Source: Dermacentor variabilis
Taxonomy: Eukaryota > Arthropoda > Arachnida > Ixodida > Ixodidae
Direction: 5' to 3'
Assembly: GCF_050947875.1 (NCBI RefSeq)
Contig: NC_134572.1
Coordinates: 125,339,105 to 125,403,104 of the forward strand
Length of the DNA stretch: 64,000 nt
Shown: piece after piece, positions 52,053 through 64,000 of the stretch
How positions within the stretch are numbered: the first letter of the stretch is position 1
How the letters are laid out: every line of letters begins with the position of its first letter
The notes under the pieces: model-generated
The model's database searches: none
Told to the model about the DNA's origin: nothing
The model's input: the letters and a program-made list of their open reading frames with translations, nothing else
Made by a program: the position numbers and the translations under genes

Positions 52053-52711
52053 CTTTATAACGAACCCTCGCATACTGATCGAATTCATTATTCACGACAT
52101 GCCAAAGTTCACTAAGCTGCACGCGTAAATCGAAAGAGTCTTCATGCATCGGGTTGCTCGTTAGAAGCTGGCTCTATATATTGCATGCAAAAAAAAAAAA
52201 ATGATTCGACTATTTGTTGGCTCATTGTCACCATATTACTTCATTATACACCGCAGCGAACGAAAATTACCGACAGAAGATATCTTCAAGTTTGCCACCA
52301 TATTATAGTTTTGTGTTTGACGAAAATTGAGTCTAGTTTGTCGTAACGACACTAACTAGACCCCAAAACTCGTTGGCACCGCCCGCAACTCAATGGATGC
52401 GTCTGCTCCCGTCTACACGAAAAGCACAGCTGTACAGGGCCTCCAGAAGGTTATTTTGAGAGGTGTGGGGGCGGAAGGTTGGGAGGGGTAGGAAGCCGGG
52501 GAGCCGATCCTGCCCTCGTATACTCTTTTTTTCTTGTGTGTGTTATTGTGAAACTCAGGCTCAATTTGCTATATTAGGGGGGGGGGGGGGGAGGGGGGTA
52601 ATTGACCCTGGAGGCGGGTGGCAGATGCACTGCCCCCATTTCGCAACATAGCTTGCGGAGTCACGTGCCCCTAGGCCACTGCACACCCAGTTCCGTAGCT
52701 CACGAAGATAC

Positions 52712-52793
<82 letters not shown>

Positions 52794-54199
52794 TACGAAA
52801 ACTAACAGCAGCACTGCCGTTACTTCACCCAGCCGTTCGATTCACCATGTCGTTCGATTTTTTAACAAGAGATTTTGCAAACACGGAATACGATGGCTGT
52901 TTCTCAGGCGTGGCGCTGTAACCTCGCCGTTACCATCTATGTGAAATTTAATTTTCTATTGCGACAACGCAAAAGTTGATACCGCTGGGAGCGGCTGATC
53001 GTTATAAGCGATATATCGTTATAAATGCTTTTAAGTGGCTTGTTCACGTGTACACTAAATGGCGCGGCGCTTACAAGCTCCGCGCGTTCGTACACAGCCA
53101 ACCGCTTGCATCACGTGGAAACCGGTCGATCGTCTGGATCGTATGACTGAAGGCCGGTGCGTCATTTACGCTTGCTCTTGTTTACGCATTGGGCTTCTGC
53201 AGCGCGCACAGGCAAACTTTGTAATGCTGCATATGCATGATAAACAGCTGATATATATATATATATATATATATTGTGCGGCGTAACTGCTGCTTTCTCC
53301 TCATTGTTTTTGCTATCTGTTCCTTTTAATGCGTTCGCGCCCACATTTCGTGCCCATATGCGAGGCATTAATTCGCTGCTCGTCAGGAAGTGCGCGGAGT
53401 ACGCGGGTGTGCAAGAACCTCGGGGGAAATCGTTAGTTATCTAAAATCTAACAGCAGCAATAAAACAGAACGCGAATAAATACGCTTCACTGCGATGACA
53501 CTCTGGAGAAGAAGGGGGAAAAAAAAGAGGAAGAAGAAACGAACGCATTAAAGAATGTAAGGAACTTTCCAACTTGCCGCATAAATTTCGCCCAAAACGG
53601 ATATATGTAACTCGTTATGCCACAAAGCGCTGCACTAGACTTTGAATGAATTTTGTTGTCGCAAGGGCGCGAGTAGTGGCTTTTATACCTGTGCCGTTTC
53701 ATATATATATATAACGAAATGTTCTTATCAAAGGAAGTTGTCGTTTGCACATGCGGGTTTATGCCAGTATTTGCTCACCATCTGACTCAAGTGGACATCA
53801 GTGCGCATTGAAGGAGTAGCCTGTATGAAGCCTGTACGAAACATGAAGTTTTATTTAAAAGGAAACAAAATGGCTTATTGAGGATTTGCCTACCACGCGA
53901 ACGTGACCTATGTTGCGACTGATGCAGCCCAATCCAGCCCACCGTGAGCCAGCCATACAGTGTCTTTCTCGTTTTCATCCGCTTTTACCTTCTTGACATT
54001 CGCCACAACAAACTGAAGTCAGCCGCGCAGCATTTCGCTCCCTTCTCTCTCGCGCGGCTACAGGCGCGGCGTCACTCTGAAGTCCAATAAAGTACTAACG
54101 GTCGCTTTAAAGTTCCTTAAACTATCGCAATATTATACATATAGCGCGAATTCTACTCGTAAAGCTTGCTTCCCCACCCCATCCCCCATTCCCCCCTTA
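50451..54199. other. No recognisable gene; several microsatellites
   Basis: (TA)n runs lie at about 50733-50776, 52715-52787 and 53251-53274, with a (CT)n run at 52013-52049 and a poly-G run at about 52577-52591. Open frames between them show no family motif. Confidence 0.5.
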
Positions 54200-55270
54200 A
54201 TATGTACAAAAACGCGTCATTCTGGCGCTCTGAAGCCAGACAAGCTTTGCATGTTTGTGAATGAGCTGCGCTTTTCAGAGCGCTTCATTAGCAAATCGAC
54301 TCGTGAGCGCACAGTCAGAACGACGAGAGGAGAAAAGAAAGATAAAAGAAAACGCGCGCGGCAGAAAGCGCGCGCACTTTTCGGCGCATGCTTTCGGGGT
54401 GAAGGCGCCGAGAGCGAAAACAATCAGCCTTTTGATCGGGGTGGGGAACTACGCCTTTATCGGGCCCACTGCGGGTCTGCAGCAGCGCACATTCCCCAGC
54501 CCTCTCCACGAGGCGCGCGTGACGACTTGTTTTGCACAATGTTTCAGAGATGGCGCCACCGCCGAAGCGCGCTGGAGAGCGCTCAAATGTGCGGGCGGGT
54601 CCGGTCGCGCGGTCCTGAGAAAGAAAAAAGAACACCGGAAACAAATGTCATGAGCACTAAAAGGCGCATGTGTAGTTACAATATGTGTTTCCATTAAAAT
54701 TATTTCCGACACTTATATCGCGTACACTTTATGACCCAAAATATGCAACTTGGAACTGTCGTAAACAACACACTTCGTGCGCAACACCCATCGGAGACGA
54801 AGTTACTCAGCAAAACAAAAGTGTTCGTACAGTAAAGCGAGCCGTAAAAAAATTACAGCGTAACCGGAAAAATTACGAATTCACTAGTTGGTCTTTTTAT
54901 GAGCAATAATTTTGAAGAAAGTCGGTACAAAGTTTGAAAGTTCATTAAAAACAATATTTTCGCAGTTCCGATTCAGCGTAACAGATGTCACTAGGTGCAT
55001 CGTCAACTTCGAGGAGGTTGATGGGATTGCATGGCTGTCGTCCGCCATGATGGTCTTTGAAAAATTTCCTCTATACCTTCGAGTAAAGCGCTTATTATGC
55101 ATTCTTCATGGAGGTGAGATACCCAGCTTCACCATGGACTAAACTTAGAAACTCTACTCTTTCTAATTGAACCATAAAAACCCGTTTACACGGGTTTTTT
55201 GGACTGCTATCTGCCTTGCAATCGCGTGGCCTCGTGGTTCTCCTACGAGGACTAAGAACCACTCGCAAAG
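54200..55270 (+). promoter_or_regulatory. GC-rich upstream region and 5' leader of Enhancer of polycomb
   Basis: The stretch 54250-54640 is rich in CGCG-type sequence and contains GAGATGGCGCCACCGCC near 54547, a GC-rich motif of the kind seen in arthropod promoters. The 200 bp next to the start codon hold a 10-bp stem-loop (55176-55199) and overlapping stems around CCTCGTGGTTCTCC (55229-55262). No TATA box is evident, which suits a housekeeping chromatin gene. The exact TSS is not visible. Confidence 0.4.
54884..55048 (-). CDS. Candidate divergent start (unverified)
   Basis: The minus-strand ATG at 55048 lies in a good start context (ACCATCATGGCGG). It opens a short frame beginning MADDSHAIPSTSSK, which ends at 54884 unless a splice donor is used. 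It faces away from the Enhancer of polycomb start, 222 bp apart. I recognise no family. ATGGCGG is also a common promoter motif, so this may not be a gene. Confidence 0.15.
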   Translation of the reverse strand: MADDSHAIPSTSSKLTMHLVTSVTLNRNCENIVFNELSNFVPTFFKIIAHKKTN

Positions 55271-55423
55271 ATGAGCAAGCTCTCGTTCCGCGCCCGGGCG
55301 CTCGACGCCTCGAAGCCCATGCCCATATACCGGTCAGAAGAAATCCCAGATCTTCCGGATTTTGCTGCGATCAACAGAGCAGTGCCTCAAATGCCAACGG
55401 GAATGGAAAAAGAGGAAGAATGC
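55271..55423 (+). CDS. E(Pc): Enhancer of polycomb homolog, first coding exon
   Basis: The 51-codon exon begins MSKLSFRARALDASKPMPIY and ends in INRAVPQMPTGMEKEEEC, closely matching the conserved N-terminus of animal Enhancer of polycomb (EPC1/EPC2, EPcA domain). A GTGAGT donor follows directly at 55424, phase 0. The protein is a scaffold of the NuA4/Tip60 histone acetyltransferase complex in the nucleus, where the N-terminal EPcA region holds the catalytic module. The ATG matches the universal start of the family. The next exon, expected to begin with an EHHLQRAI-like sequence, was not found by eye before 64000, so the gene is partial here. Confidence 0.95.
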
Positions 55424-58400
55424 GTGAGTAGATTTCACAAAGAATCCACTCTGAGTCCTGATTGGTTGCTGACATGCAATGGCGGGTGGTTAAACCGCTC
55501 TCCGGTGTTTTGCTCTGCACGTTTCGCGATGGATGTCGTTGCATCGTGGACGTTGTGTGTTTAAAAACTTGTGTGACGCGTTATGACGGCACGACCGATT
55601 GTTCGCGCCGTTTGTTGTTTACAGTTAGTGCTCGAGCATCGCGTAAACAGTGCCGCGCAACCGCTCGGCGAGCGCGGTGCTCCGTGTGTGACATGTGGTT
55701 CTGGTTTGAATACGGTGTTTGAATAAACGGTTCCTCGTATTTATTTTTGCCTTGCGCCGTATCAGTTTATTCACGTTCATGATAACTTCGTGATCACGTT
55801 GCCAAGAATGTTTTCTTGCGGCTGTTGGATGAGTGTGCGCGCACACTTTCCAAGTTTTAGCAAGTTTAGACGTCGGTGTAGGCTGTGTACCGCGTGGCTC
55901 GAGTAAAATACATCGCGGTATGCTAAAATTTTTTGTGAACCTGTCATATCGTGCTAATTTAAGCTGGTTCTAAATCACTCGCTGCATTGTAAGCGATGGT
56001 GATCGGCTTCAGCAGCCGTGTTTTGTTTACATGCTATTTTAAAGTGGCTCGTTATATTGAAAAAAAAAAAACAAATTTAATCGATGATTAGTCTCTAGTA
56101 CCCTTGATGAGGTGACCGTTTAGTAGAACTTAAAAGGACACGCGTGAGACCTCGCAGGTCTTGTTTGTTGGTGTTGTTTACGTACGTAAACAATGCAAGC
56201 ATGTGGCTTATTTGATTCTACTAGCGCGTTTCGTGTGCGCTGACACTGTGTTTCGATTAATCTGACACTCGTATTCAGATTTTCTTGTGTATTTTTTGTG
56301 TTTTGCTCGACTGGACTGCCGTTTGTGTTAGTTTATATCGTGATTGTTGTGGCTGTATTATTTATCCTGCTCCTTGATTTTCCAAATTTCATTAAATAGC
56401 CGTTTCGATGATAATTTTACTTGTGTTCAGCTTTGACAGGCAGCTCGAATTTACAACGCACAAAGAGAGACGACAACCTGTGGAAGTAGTTTTTCTATGT
56501 TACAGATCATGGTTTTTCGCCGGTCCCATTTTAAGAATTGTTCTAAATAAACAGTGACACATCGGTAGTTGCTAAGAGGTATCGTGCGTGTGAATTTATT
56601 TTTGTAAGTATCAGCTGTTGATACACACTACACTGCACACATATGCCCCTCACGTGCATGTTACCTTATTCACTTGCTTAGTTCAAAACACGAATTTGCA
56701 GTATGCATAGTATTCAGGAATATATAGAGCATTGAGCATAGTTACTTGTTTTTAAAGCATTTACTGTGCTCGTGACATGTTTTTCAATGTCTGGCAGATA
56801 ATCTGATGTTCAAACACTAACATAGCTTTTTGTTCGTTTGGAGATGTGAAAAAAAATGATTCACTAAGTGGTGGAATGAGCAATATCACACACAAAACAG
56901 TCATGAAAGCTCGCACATTGTGCGGAATAAATTATTGAATGTTGAAAATATTTCGGCCTGTCCACTCTCTTTAACTGTGGTGACATAGTGGGGTGCTGCA
57001 TGTTCAGATATTTTTTCATGTTTCTCTGAACATTGCTTTCATGCTTAGCTTGGCTTGATAACTGCATGAATACGCATTCTTTACCAATTTTAAAGGAAGG
57101 CTTTTATGCTCATTGCCATTGATTACTTTTCATTGTATTCTTTTTGTGTGTGTGTGTGGAGGGGGTTCTTATAGATTAGCATGCATTGAGAATTTACTTA
57201 TTGCAGTTCGAATGCCTAAAATGTTTTCAGTTTGGTAGCTGCACCTAGTATTGCTTTTCTTGGAACATGCTAGGTGAGTTGACTGCGACTTTTGAGTACG
57301 GTGCCTTCAAATCACGGAAAGTCTTCCCTTTTTAGTAATGAAGGATAATCACACAGCTGCACGGAACATTTTGTCTAACAAGACTTTCGAAACTACTATG
57401 AACTTTTGACAGGGGCGCTGTTTTTGAGACATCTGGTCTGGTTACGACGTGCCTATGCATATGTCTAAACAGGCAGACCATGTATACCTTGTGTGGCAGC
57501 CTATACAAGGCTGTGCTGAAATTTAATGTATCAGGACACCAGTATGATAGTGCCATTCGCCATTGTCACAGAAGGATACCATGCATCATTGCATCAGCAC
57601 GATTGAATAACCGTATTTATTGAAAATAACTTGTGACATCTTTGGCCATGTTTCACGGCAAACCTCACATTTATTTGTCAAAGTACATTGTTTGAGGTGC
57701 TCTGAGCAAACTAGACATTATTTAGAGGCTTCTTGTTAAAGAGAAACTGCCAAATTGAGTGCAAAGCGGTATTACAGTGCACACTTAGTCACAAAATGTA
57801 TCTGTTTGAAGAGGTCAGGAAAGTTAAACGTTGCATTGAGAGCAAGGCCTGTAAGCATAGGGGAAAGAAATGTGGAGGAACGCTAAAAGTGATAAAGGTG
57901 AATCTAGATTAATAGACAGCAGATTATGTGTTTGCAACTACCGGTAGCCTACAATTGCTGAAGGCTTAGCAAGTCGGACAGGATGCATAAATCAACAGCA
58001 GTTCTTGCACTGGCTCTGCACAGCATCATAAAATTTTACAGCATCTGCTCGGTGCTAGTTCATTGTTTATCAATATAAAAAAAACATTTATGATGGTTTT
58101 GAAATTCTGCAGTAACTCAATTTGGACATTCTTGTGAGCTTTCCTTGCCCTGTAATCTATTACATAAAGCTGATTTCATTAGTGCTATGTTTGGTTGCAA
58201 AGATCAAGAAAAAGAAGGCTTGGCCATCATTTTCCTTCTAATACCCAACTTTTTTCCCACACAATATAGCTGCAGTTAGAGTTGTGAAAGCATGAAATGG
58301 ACAAAGCATTGTAATCACAAAGCATTCTTCCACTATGTAATTGCTAATATAGTTTTGAAAGGCTCTATCTTATGCCAAAGAAATGCAAGTAGAGCTTTAA

Positions 58401-58686
58401 GAGGTTGGTCCAGTCTGAAATAATTTAGCATAACTAGTGTTTCTACAAGGTAGCTGTGGTGGTTTTTTTACATTGTTACCATTCTATTATCATGTAGTAG
58501 CTAGACCAACAGCAAGTTCTCTTGAAAAACCTGCTGGGGTCTTTCTCGATTTTTTAACCTTCATGCAGAAACAGTAATGCTCCGCTTCGGTATTTTCAGC
58601 CATTACCTGTGTCAAGAAATTAGTAATAAGAAGTAGTTTACTTATTTAACACCAACAGCACGAGTAACATGAAAAAAAAAAAACAC

Positions 58687-58890
58687 CTGCTGAAGTGGCT
58701 CGTTGACCATGACATCTTGCTGCTGAGCACGTGGTCACAATTTCGATCATCCACCGCGGAGGTCGTATTCTGATGGAGGCAGAATAGAAGGATACGTGTG
58801 TATCACACATCCAGAGCCCTCTACAACGGCATCCCTCATAACCCAGTGTGCAGTTTTGGGATACTAAACCCCACAGTTATTTAAAATTGA
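58687..58890 (+). mobile_element. tRNA-derived SINE
   Basis: The A-box-like TGGCTCGTTGACC and B-box-like GGTCACAATTTCGATC mark a tRNA head. ATTCTGATGGAGGCAGAAT, CACACATCCAGAGCCCTC, CGGCATCCCTCATAACCCAG and GGGATACTAAACCCCACA follow. It is a diverged relative of the SINE at 13810. Confidence 0.75.
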
Positions 58891-61250
58891 AGCTTAAAAA
58901 GGCACCACATATTGTTAGATAAACAAGGCTCACAGGAGTGTTTATGATCTAGGCTTCCTTAAGCACTGTAGCTTGTGTATCAAAGAGGGATCTCCAGCTC
59001 ACTGAAAATACAGCTTTGCTCAAGAATCCCAGCCTATTACACTGCTTTGTAAATAAGAGCTTGGTGACACCTTGAGAAGATGTTGTTTTCAAGGCATTTT
59101 TAGCTGCACACAGTGAAATCACTGGCTGTTGCTTCCATAGAAAGGAATATGCCTGGCACAGGTAGCAATCAACAAAAATGTTTCATCTGAATTAGGGAAA
59201 GGGAAAAATACTTTTGGTGATTTGCAAGCAACATTTGTGCTTTGAATACCATAGCATCTGTGATTTATTCCAAAGCTTGCAGTTGTTAACATGCTTTTTC
59301 TTTTTTATAACACCACCAAGTACTGTCTGAGGGGTATTTTACGTGTTGTATGTTTGCTTGTTGCAACTGTTTGGCGTGGTAAGTGATGGTGCAGTTGCAG
59401 CGCCCATGAAATTTTGGATTTTCTTACTTTTTGAAACGTGTAATGTTTCAAGGGGCTTACATTATATAAAAAGTGACTGCAGACACTTCTAAAAAGCATT
59501 CAGCAATATGTATTATTGGTAGGTCACGGACTAAATGCTTGCTAGTGGATAACTACTGCTCTTGGAGCCTCCTTGGCATATTGTCAATGGTCTGCAAGGA
59601 GAGAAAACGCAAAATGATGTCAGAACATCCTTTGCTCATATTCTGCAGTACCCAGACTGTGGCAGAAACTGTGTTACTAATATGTTTCTCATGCATTTTG
59701 TTCGTTCTCTACAAAGAGAGCTGCCAGGATTTGTTGGGTAGAAGTTTTATTTTTACATTCCTCCTTATTGCTGTGTAAATCTTCTTTCCGTGAAAAATAA
59801 AGTGGGCTCTCACAAGAAGGAGACAAAAGAGAAACGAAACACTTTACTTAATTGTCTCGACAATTTTTTTGTTATTAGTGAAAAACAACAAAAGAAGCAC
59901 CCATTTACCTATATATAAGGTATAGCAATGTGCCAGAGTGAATCTTGCGGGGATTACCGCACCTGTTTTATTTTCTGTGTGGTCACTTGAATACACAATT
60001 TCGTTTTAAGCAAGCAGACAAGCAAATATGCTTTTGTGTTGCGAATATGGCAGTTAAACCCTGCTCAACACAATGACTTGCACTTTTGTGATGTTCAAGC
60101 CAAGGCGTGTAAGCTTCTGTTTCTTTTCAACACCATTCGGGTGCTGCAGAAGTGGTATCCTCAGTTTCCAGTCTTGCACAATGTGGGACACATCACAATC
60201 TTTGCTTGGTATCTGGTAGATTAGGTGTTAGTATCTCGGAGAGTGCTAGAGTGTCTTTCGCTTTGATGTGCTGTTGCCTCAGTTTTCTTGTTGGCAAGAA
60301 AACTAAGGCAGTGGCTCAGAGGAGTGCATTGCAGAACTGAAATTTGGGTCAGTTGGTATTTATGTGCCACAAGGCATTGTTTGGTACTGCACTACCACAT
60401 GTACCACCTTGCAGTTTATTGCAACAAACTTAAGCTTTAGTTTGTGGTTGTGTCAAATTATGACATGGGGAGCTGCTTTATAAATTTGATAGTAACAGTA
60501 CTGCCCTGTATCTTTTACTTTTACATTGCTTTCTGCATACTAAATTTCCGCTTTCAGTAAATGTGGCCGGTTAGCAACACAGCAATGCAACTTACTAAAA
60601 ACAATTGCGGTAAGGTTGAGCTAATCGCATGACTAGCAACTAAACCAGCGCTTTCTTGTGTGTCTTCTTCTCTGTGGGCCATGTCAGTGTTTTTCTGCTG
60701 GGGACCTTTTTGCAATGTGCGTCCAAAAATCTCATCCAGTCTGAGCCTACTAACACAGCTTGTTTTATGAGTGAGGGGCATTGAATAGCCATGCTGAATT
60801 CATGTAGTTTGATGTATTCCTTCAAGACTCAATTTTCATTTAAATTGTGCATAAAAGTTTGTATTTGGAGAGAAAAGTGAAGGGGAATGTTTTCCTTTTT
60901 TAACCTTCCCACCGGTACGTTAGTGTGATGTCGCAGATTTCAGAGTATTCATGAATTTTTGTGCCAACTTTGGCCAGAATTTGTTTTCAAAACTCGCTGA
61001 ATTAAGTCTCATACCCTCAGAATGCTGTGCAATCCCTGTTTATCAATAAACTGTCAACTAGGTGCGAGCATACGGTCTCAAAATACAACATGAGAAGCTG
61101 GTGCAGGGACTTATGGGGATGCCAGCACCATTTCTTGTTTTTGCATCTCTTTTTGTTTTGCAATGACTTCTGTCATGGTAAGACGTATGTCTGTTGTTTT
61201 AGAAATGTGATTTACCCATCGAGCTTAGCACTGCTCACTGGTGTCCCTTT

Positions 61251-61698
61251 TACCATATATACTTGTGTAGAGGCCGCATGCCCACTTTGAGGGCAAAATT
61301 TTCGGGGGAGAAATCAGAATGTCCTGCCGGAAAGCAAAATTAGTGCCATCGCCTCTTGATGACGCTAGCTGCTTTTCTGTCAACGCTGTTCAGGCTGGTG
61401 GCGGTGCACCATTATTTCTTTTTGTGGGGTGTCATTTCAGCTGTGTTGGCAGCGTTTAAAGTCAGATCGGGCGTCTTTTGCCTCTGAGAAGGGAGCCCTG
61501 TTTGAGTCCACGCTGGTCAGGGACGATGGGCTGGCATCGGAGGCCATTTACTGCAGCGTTATGTAATATGTGCATCTCTTTCCCTCGGCTATAGTTGTGG
61601 AAACAGTATGAAACTTTAGCGAGCCGTCATAGTGTGAGCGCTGCACCTATCCAAGATTTTATGGAAAAAGTGCGGCCCTTGCACGAGTATATACGGTA
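61251..61698. mobile_element. TIR element (MITE), 448 bp
   Basis: The left end reads TACCATATATACTTGTGTAG. The right end, reverse complemented, reads TACCGTATATACTCGTGCAA, and both continue into GGCCGCA. The terminal TA at each side could be a TA target duplication. The interior has no coding capacity. Confidence 0.75.
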
Positions 61699-62345
61699 AT
61701 TTATCACCTGTTATATGAATATGCGGTTCACCACCACACACACATGCACACGTTTGAAGCAGTAGTTCAGATATTCTGGCCGTTATCCTTACACCACTGT
61801 TTCCTCTATGACTGCTGGATGGCTGTATAAACCTTTCTTCAGCTTTTGTGTTTGAGGAACTGCTCTGTACAATTCTGGGGCCCTCCAATAACTACTACTT
61901 CTATTCTAGCCCAACTGCATTCACACAGTCACTACACGAGATGTTAATTTGTGCTTTGTGCCCCTATATAAGGCCTCAGTGTGAGGAGCGCAGTTGGGGG
62001 GGGAAAAAAAGGTTCAAACTTTGGCTCTTTTTCTTTTAGAACATTTATCGGGTGAAAACAGTGATTGTGGCAGCATTCAGCCAAGAAAGCATGGTCATTC
62101 CTATTGTTTGTTTGGAGGGATTTTACGGATTGTGATGTCCATAGGTTGACACGTATGAGCACATATAGTGTGTAGTTGTGGATGTTTGATGTCTGCTCCT
62201 ATGACCGCGAGTAGCACTGGCTGTCACTCCCTAGGCTACATCTGGTTCACATGCACTAATACCCAAGAAAGGGTGTGGGAGGACGATTGCTGCAGTAGCT
62301 CTGGGGTGGATCATCACACGTGTAAGTGCAGATGTGCATGTGAAT

Positions 62346-62384
62346 GACAACTTGCCGCAGGGCTTCTTCCTGCGGCAAGTTGTC
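62346..62384. repeat. Perfect 16-bp hairpin followed by T-run
   Basis: GACAACTTGCCGCAGG pairs perfectly with CCTGCGGCAAGTTGTC around a 7-nt loop (GCTTCTT), and six T follow. It lies in the host intron. Confidence 0.95.
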
Positions 62385-62604
62385 TTTTTTTCCACTTTCA
62401 TTTCCACTTTCCTTATTATTTATCTGGCTTTATTGTCTGTTGGCTTCGTGTAGTTGTAACCAGTAAACAAAAAAATTGAGTCCCTTGGTTCCCCTTATCT
62501 GTCCTGCTCATTTAGTGCGACAGTAACTGTAACTAGGACCTTGGAAATCCCCAAAACGCATCATTCGCTTCACCTATTGGATAATATCTTGCTTGACATG
62601 CCAT

Positions 62605-62715
62605 AATAGCTCAGCCGCAGTGGCATTGTGCTGCAGTGCATGAGGTTGCAGCTTTGATTCCCTGTTGCTGCAGCGGCATTCTGATTGGGGTGAAATGCAG
62701 TAATACTTATGTACA
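62605..62715 (+). mobile_element. tRNA-derived SINE head, partial
   Basis: TAGCTCAGCCGCAGTGGCAT and GGTTGCAGCTTTGATTCC form A/B-box-like blocks. CAGCGGCATTCTGATTGGGG and TGAAATGCAG follow. A separated tail-like piece, CCCAGGTGGTCAAAATTAA, is at 62980-62998, so the copy may be split by an insertion of about 270 bp. Confidence 0.65.
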
Positions 62716-64000
62716 GTCCTCAGCGATTCTAACGCAGTAACCGGCCCGCATGGCGAGCAGCAGCCACCGGTGAGTGCCGGGTATTAGCTGGGTGCAAACT
62801 ATAGTCACAGTAAGTCACAAAGGCCCCCGCTATCATCGTAGCACAAAGCATCAGCTTGGTTCCCTTATGCCCACTGGTGGTACAAAGAAACGCCAGCAGC
62901 CATGCGTGCCGATTATCATGTTCGAATTTCTTAGCACTGTACTAGACTGTACTAGATTCCGGACACATGGTGAAGAAGCCCAGGTGGTCAAAATTAAAGA
63001 AACATTAGATAGGAGTATTTAATGAATCTGGATTGGTAAATCGCACTTTTGGGGCTGAATTCATAAATATTTTTTGTGGGTGGACTTTCTGCCATTAGCT
63101 GGAGTTTGCTCTTATGAACAATACTAGGTGACGGGCTTTTAATGTTTAGGAATACATGCCCTGGTGGGCAGATAATGTCACTCTTGCCCTAGTGGGGAGA
63201 CTTGGTAATCCAGTAAAGATGCAAAATTGAAAATGGTGTAGTGATGCCACCAAGAAGTTCCCTCACTAGTTCCTTGTGACGTCGTGAATTTCGGTTGTGT
63301 CTGCGCAGGACTGAATAACTATTGATTGATAAAGAAGGATTACATTGCAACAGTGAATGCCATGATTACATCCTAAAGGAACAAAAGACTCAAACTAGTG
63401 AATTGCCCTTGAGATTCATGCTCTTCCTTTTCTTCAGTTTCACTTCATTTCTCAAAAGATGCTGGTGATACAGCGTACCGTGCCTGCACTTTGTCTGATC
63501 CTTCCGCTCTAGTCTTTCCACTGACATACTTTTTTGCCTTTATCTTTGTCTATTCAGTTACTTGTTTATAGAAAGGTCCTTGGTAGCAACTCTTGTTAAA
63601 GATTTGACAAAATCTGCAATCAGTTCCGTTGTATTATTTACAAGGGCATAGCACTCGTGGCCCAAGTCACCTTGGTGGTTGAGTCTGAAAATATGGCATA
63701 CTTAGCCAGAGAACTGCAGCTCAAGTTGCTTGGCTGTTGTGATAATTTATTTATTTCTATTCTTTAACCAGGGCATCGATTATCTGCATCTTGCCCAGAC
63801 ATCATCACATCACTATGAACCCTACAAATTGTATTTCCTGCAGCCCTCGTTCTAAAAAGAAAGCAAGGCTGTTTTCACAATTGTTACAGTGCAGAGCCAA
63901 ACAGGTTATCAAAGGGGTTAACAGGGGACATGGTTTTAAGGAGAGGTTCTGCTCATCACTTTATACCTGGCTGTCATGTATTTGCCTGATTTTCTTCATT

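Larger units (their letters stand above)
55424..64000 (+). other. First intron of Enhancer of polycomb (incomplete, over 8.5 kb)
   Basis: It begins GTGAGT. The sequence is mostly unique-looking AT-rich DNA without motif-bearing frames. Included insertions are SINEs at 58687-58890 and 62605-62715, a TIR element at 61251-61698, a perfect hairpin at 62346-62384 and a short GT run near 57145-57160. Confidence 0.8.

Noticed and set aside
54251..54697. 148-codon plus-strand frame upstream of Enhancer of polycomb
   Set aside because: The GC-rich stretch opens all frames, the composition is Arg/Glu-rich, and no family motif is visible. It is more likely promoter DNA.
55176..55200. Bacterial-type terminator
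   Set aside because: The context is clearly eukaryotic (spliced host exon 70 bp downstream), so the stem-loop plus T-run cannot be taken as a Rho-independent terminator.

Overview
The window is animal nuclear DNA, most likely from a hard tick (Ixodidae). The evidence is one recognisable host exon, the first coding exon of Enhancer of polycomb with a canonical GT donor; several copies of a tRNA-derived SINE whose shared core resembles what I remember of tick SINEs (Ruka-like); and a dense mix of CR1/Jockey-like, RTE and zf-RVT-type LINEs, a Penelope-like element, mariner, hAT-like and foldback MITEs, and many (TA)n, (GT)n, (ATT)n and (CT)n microsatellites. There is no operon structure, no CRISPR array and no sign of bacterial DNA. 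The tick assignment rests on recalled repeat families, not on a search.

Layout: 0-20.6 kb holds broken retroelements: a Penelope-like remnant (1-1250), a minus-strand CR1-like tail next to a 317-bp GT microsatellite, an RTE remnant (8.8-9.7 kb), a CR1-like tail (10.4-11.5 kb), three foldback/TIR elements (12.0-13.26 kb), a SINE, a nearly full-length but broken minus-strand LINE with ORF1 and ORF2 (14.6-19.0 kb), and a further LINE 3' end. 21-29.1 kb holds a palindromic repeat and a 4.0-kb hAT-like element with TIRs and an 8-bp target-site duplication, which contains a nested mariner.

29.5-41.05 kb is the most interesting part. It has a solo LTR (29472-30080) and a complete, apparently young LTR retrotransposon of the same family (34165-41046). 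Its single 1484-codon ORF has the order Gag, CCHC, protease, integrase, reverse transcriptase, RNase H. Integrase precedes RT, as in Ty1/copia, but the RT, RNase H and GPY/F-bearing integrase are Ty3/gypsy-type. This is the Gmr1-like arrangement, and the capsid part of Gag has a SCAN-like region, as expected for that lineage.

41-54 kb returns to fragmented repeats: a SINE, a zf-RVT LINE tail, an RTE inserted into a CR1-like element with a clear TSD, a foldback MITE and a degraded CR1-like LINE. From about 54.2 kb the sequence becomes GC-rich and leads into the Enhancer of polycomb start codon at 55271. The rest of the window (55424-64000) is its first intron, which is relatively unique but contains two SINEs, a TIR element and a perfect 16-bp hairpin. 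The host gene runs left to right and continues past the window; nothing else in the window can be confidently called a functional host gene.
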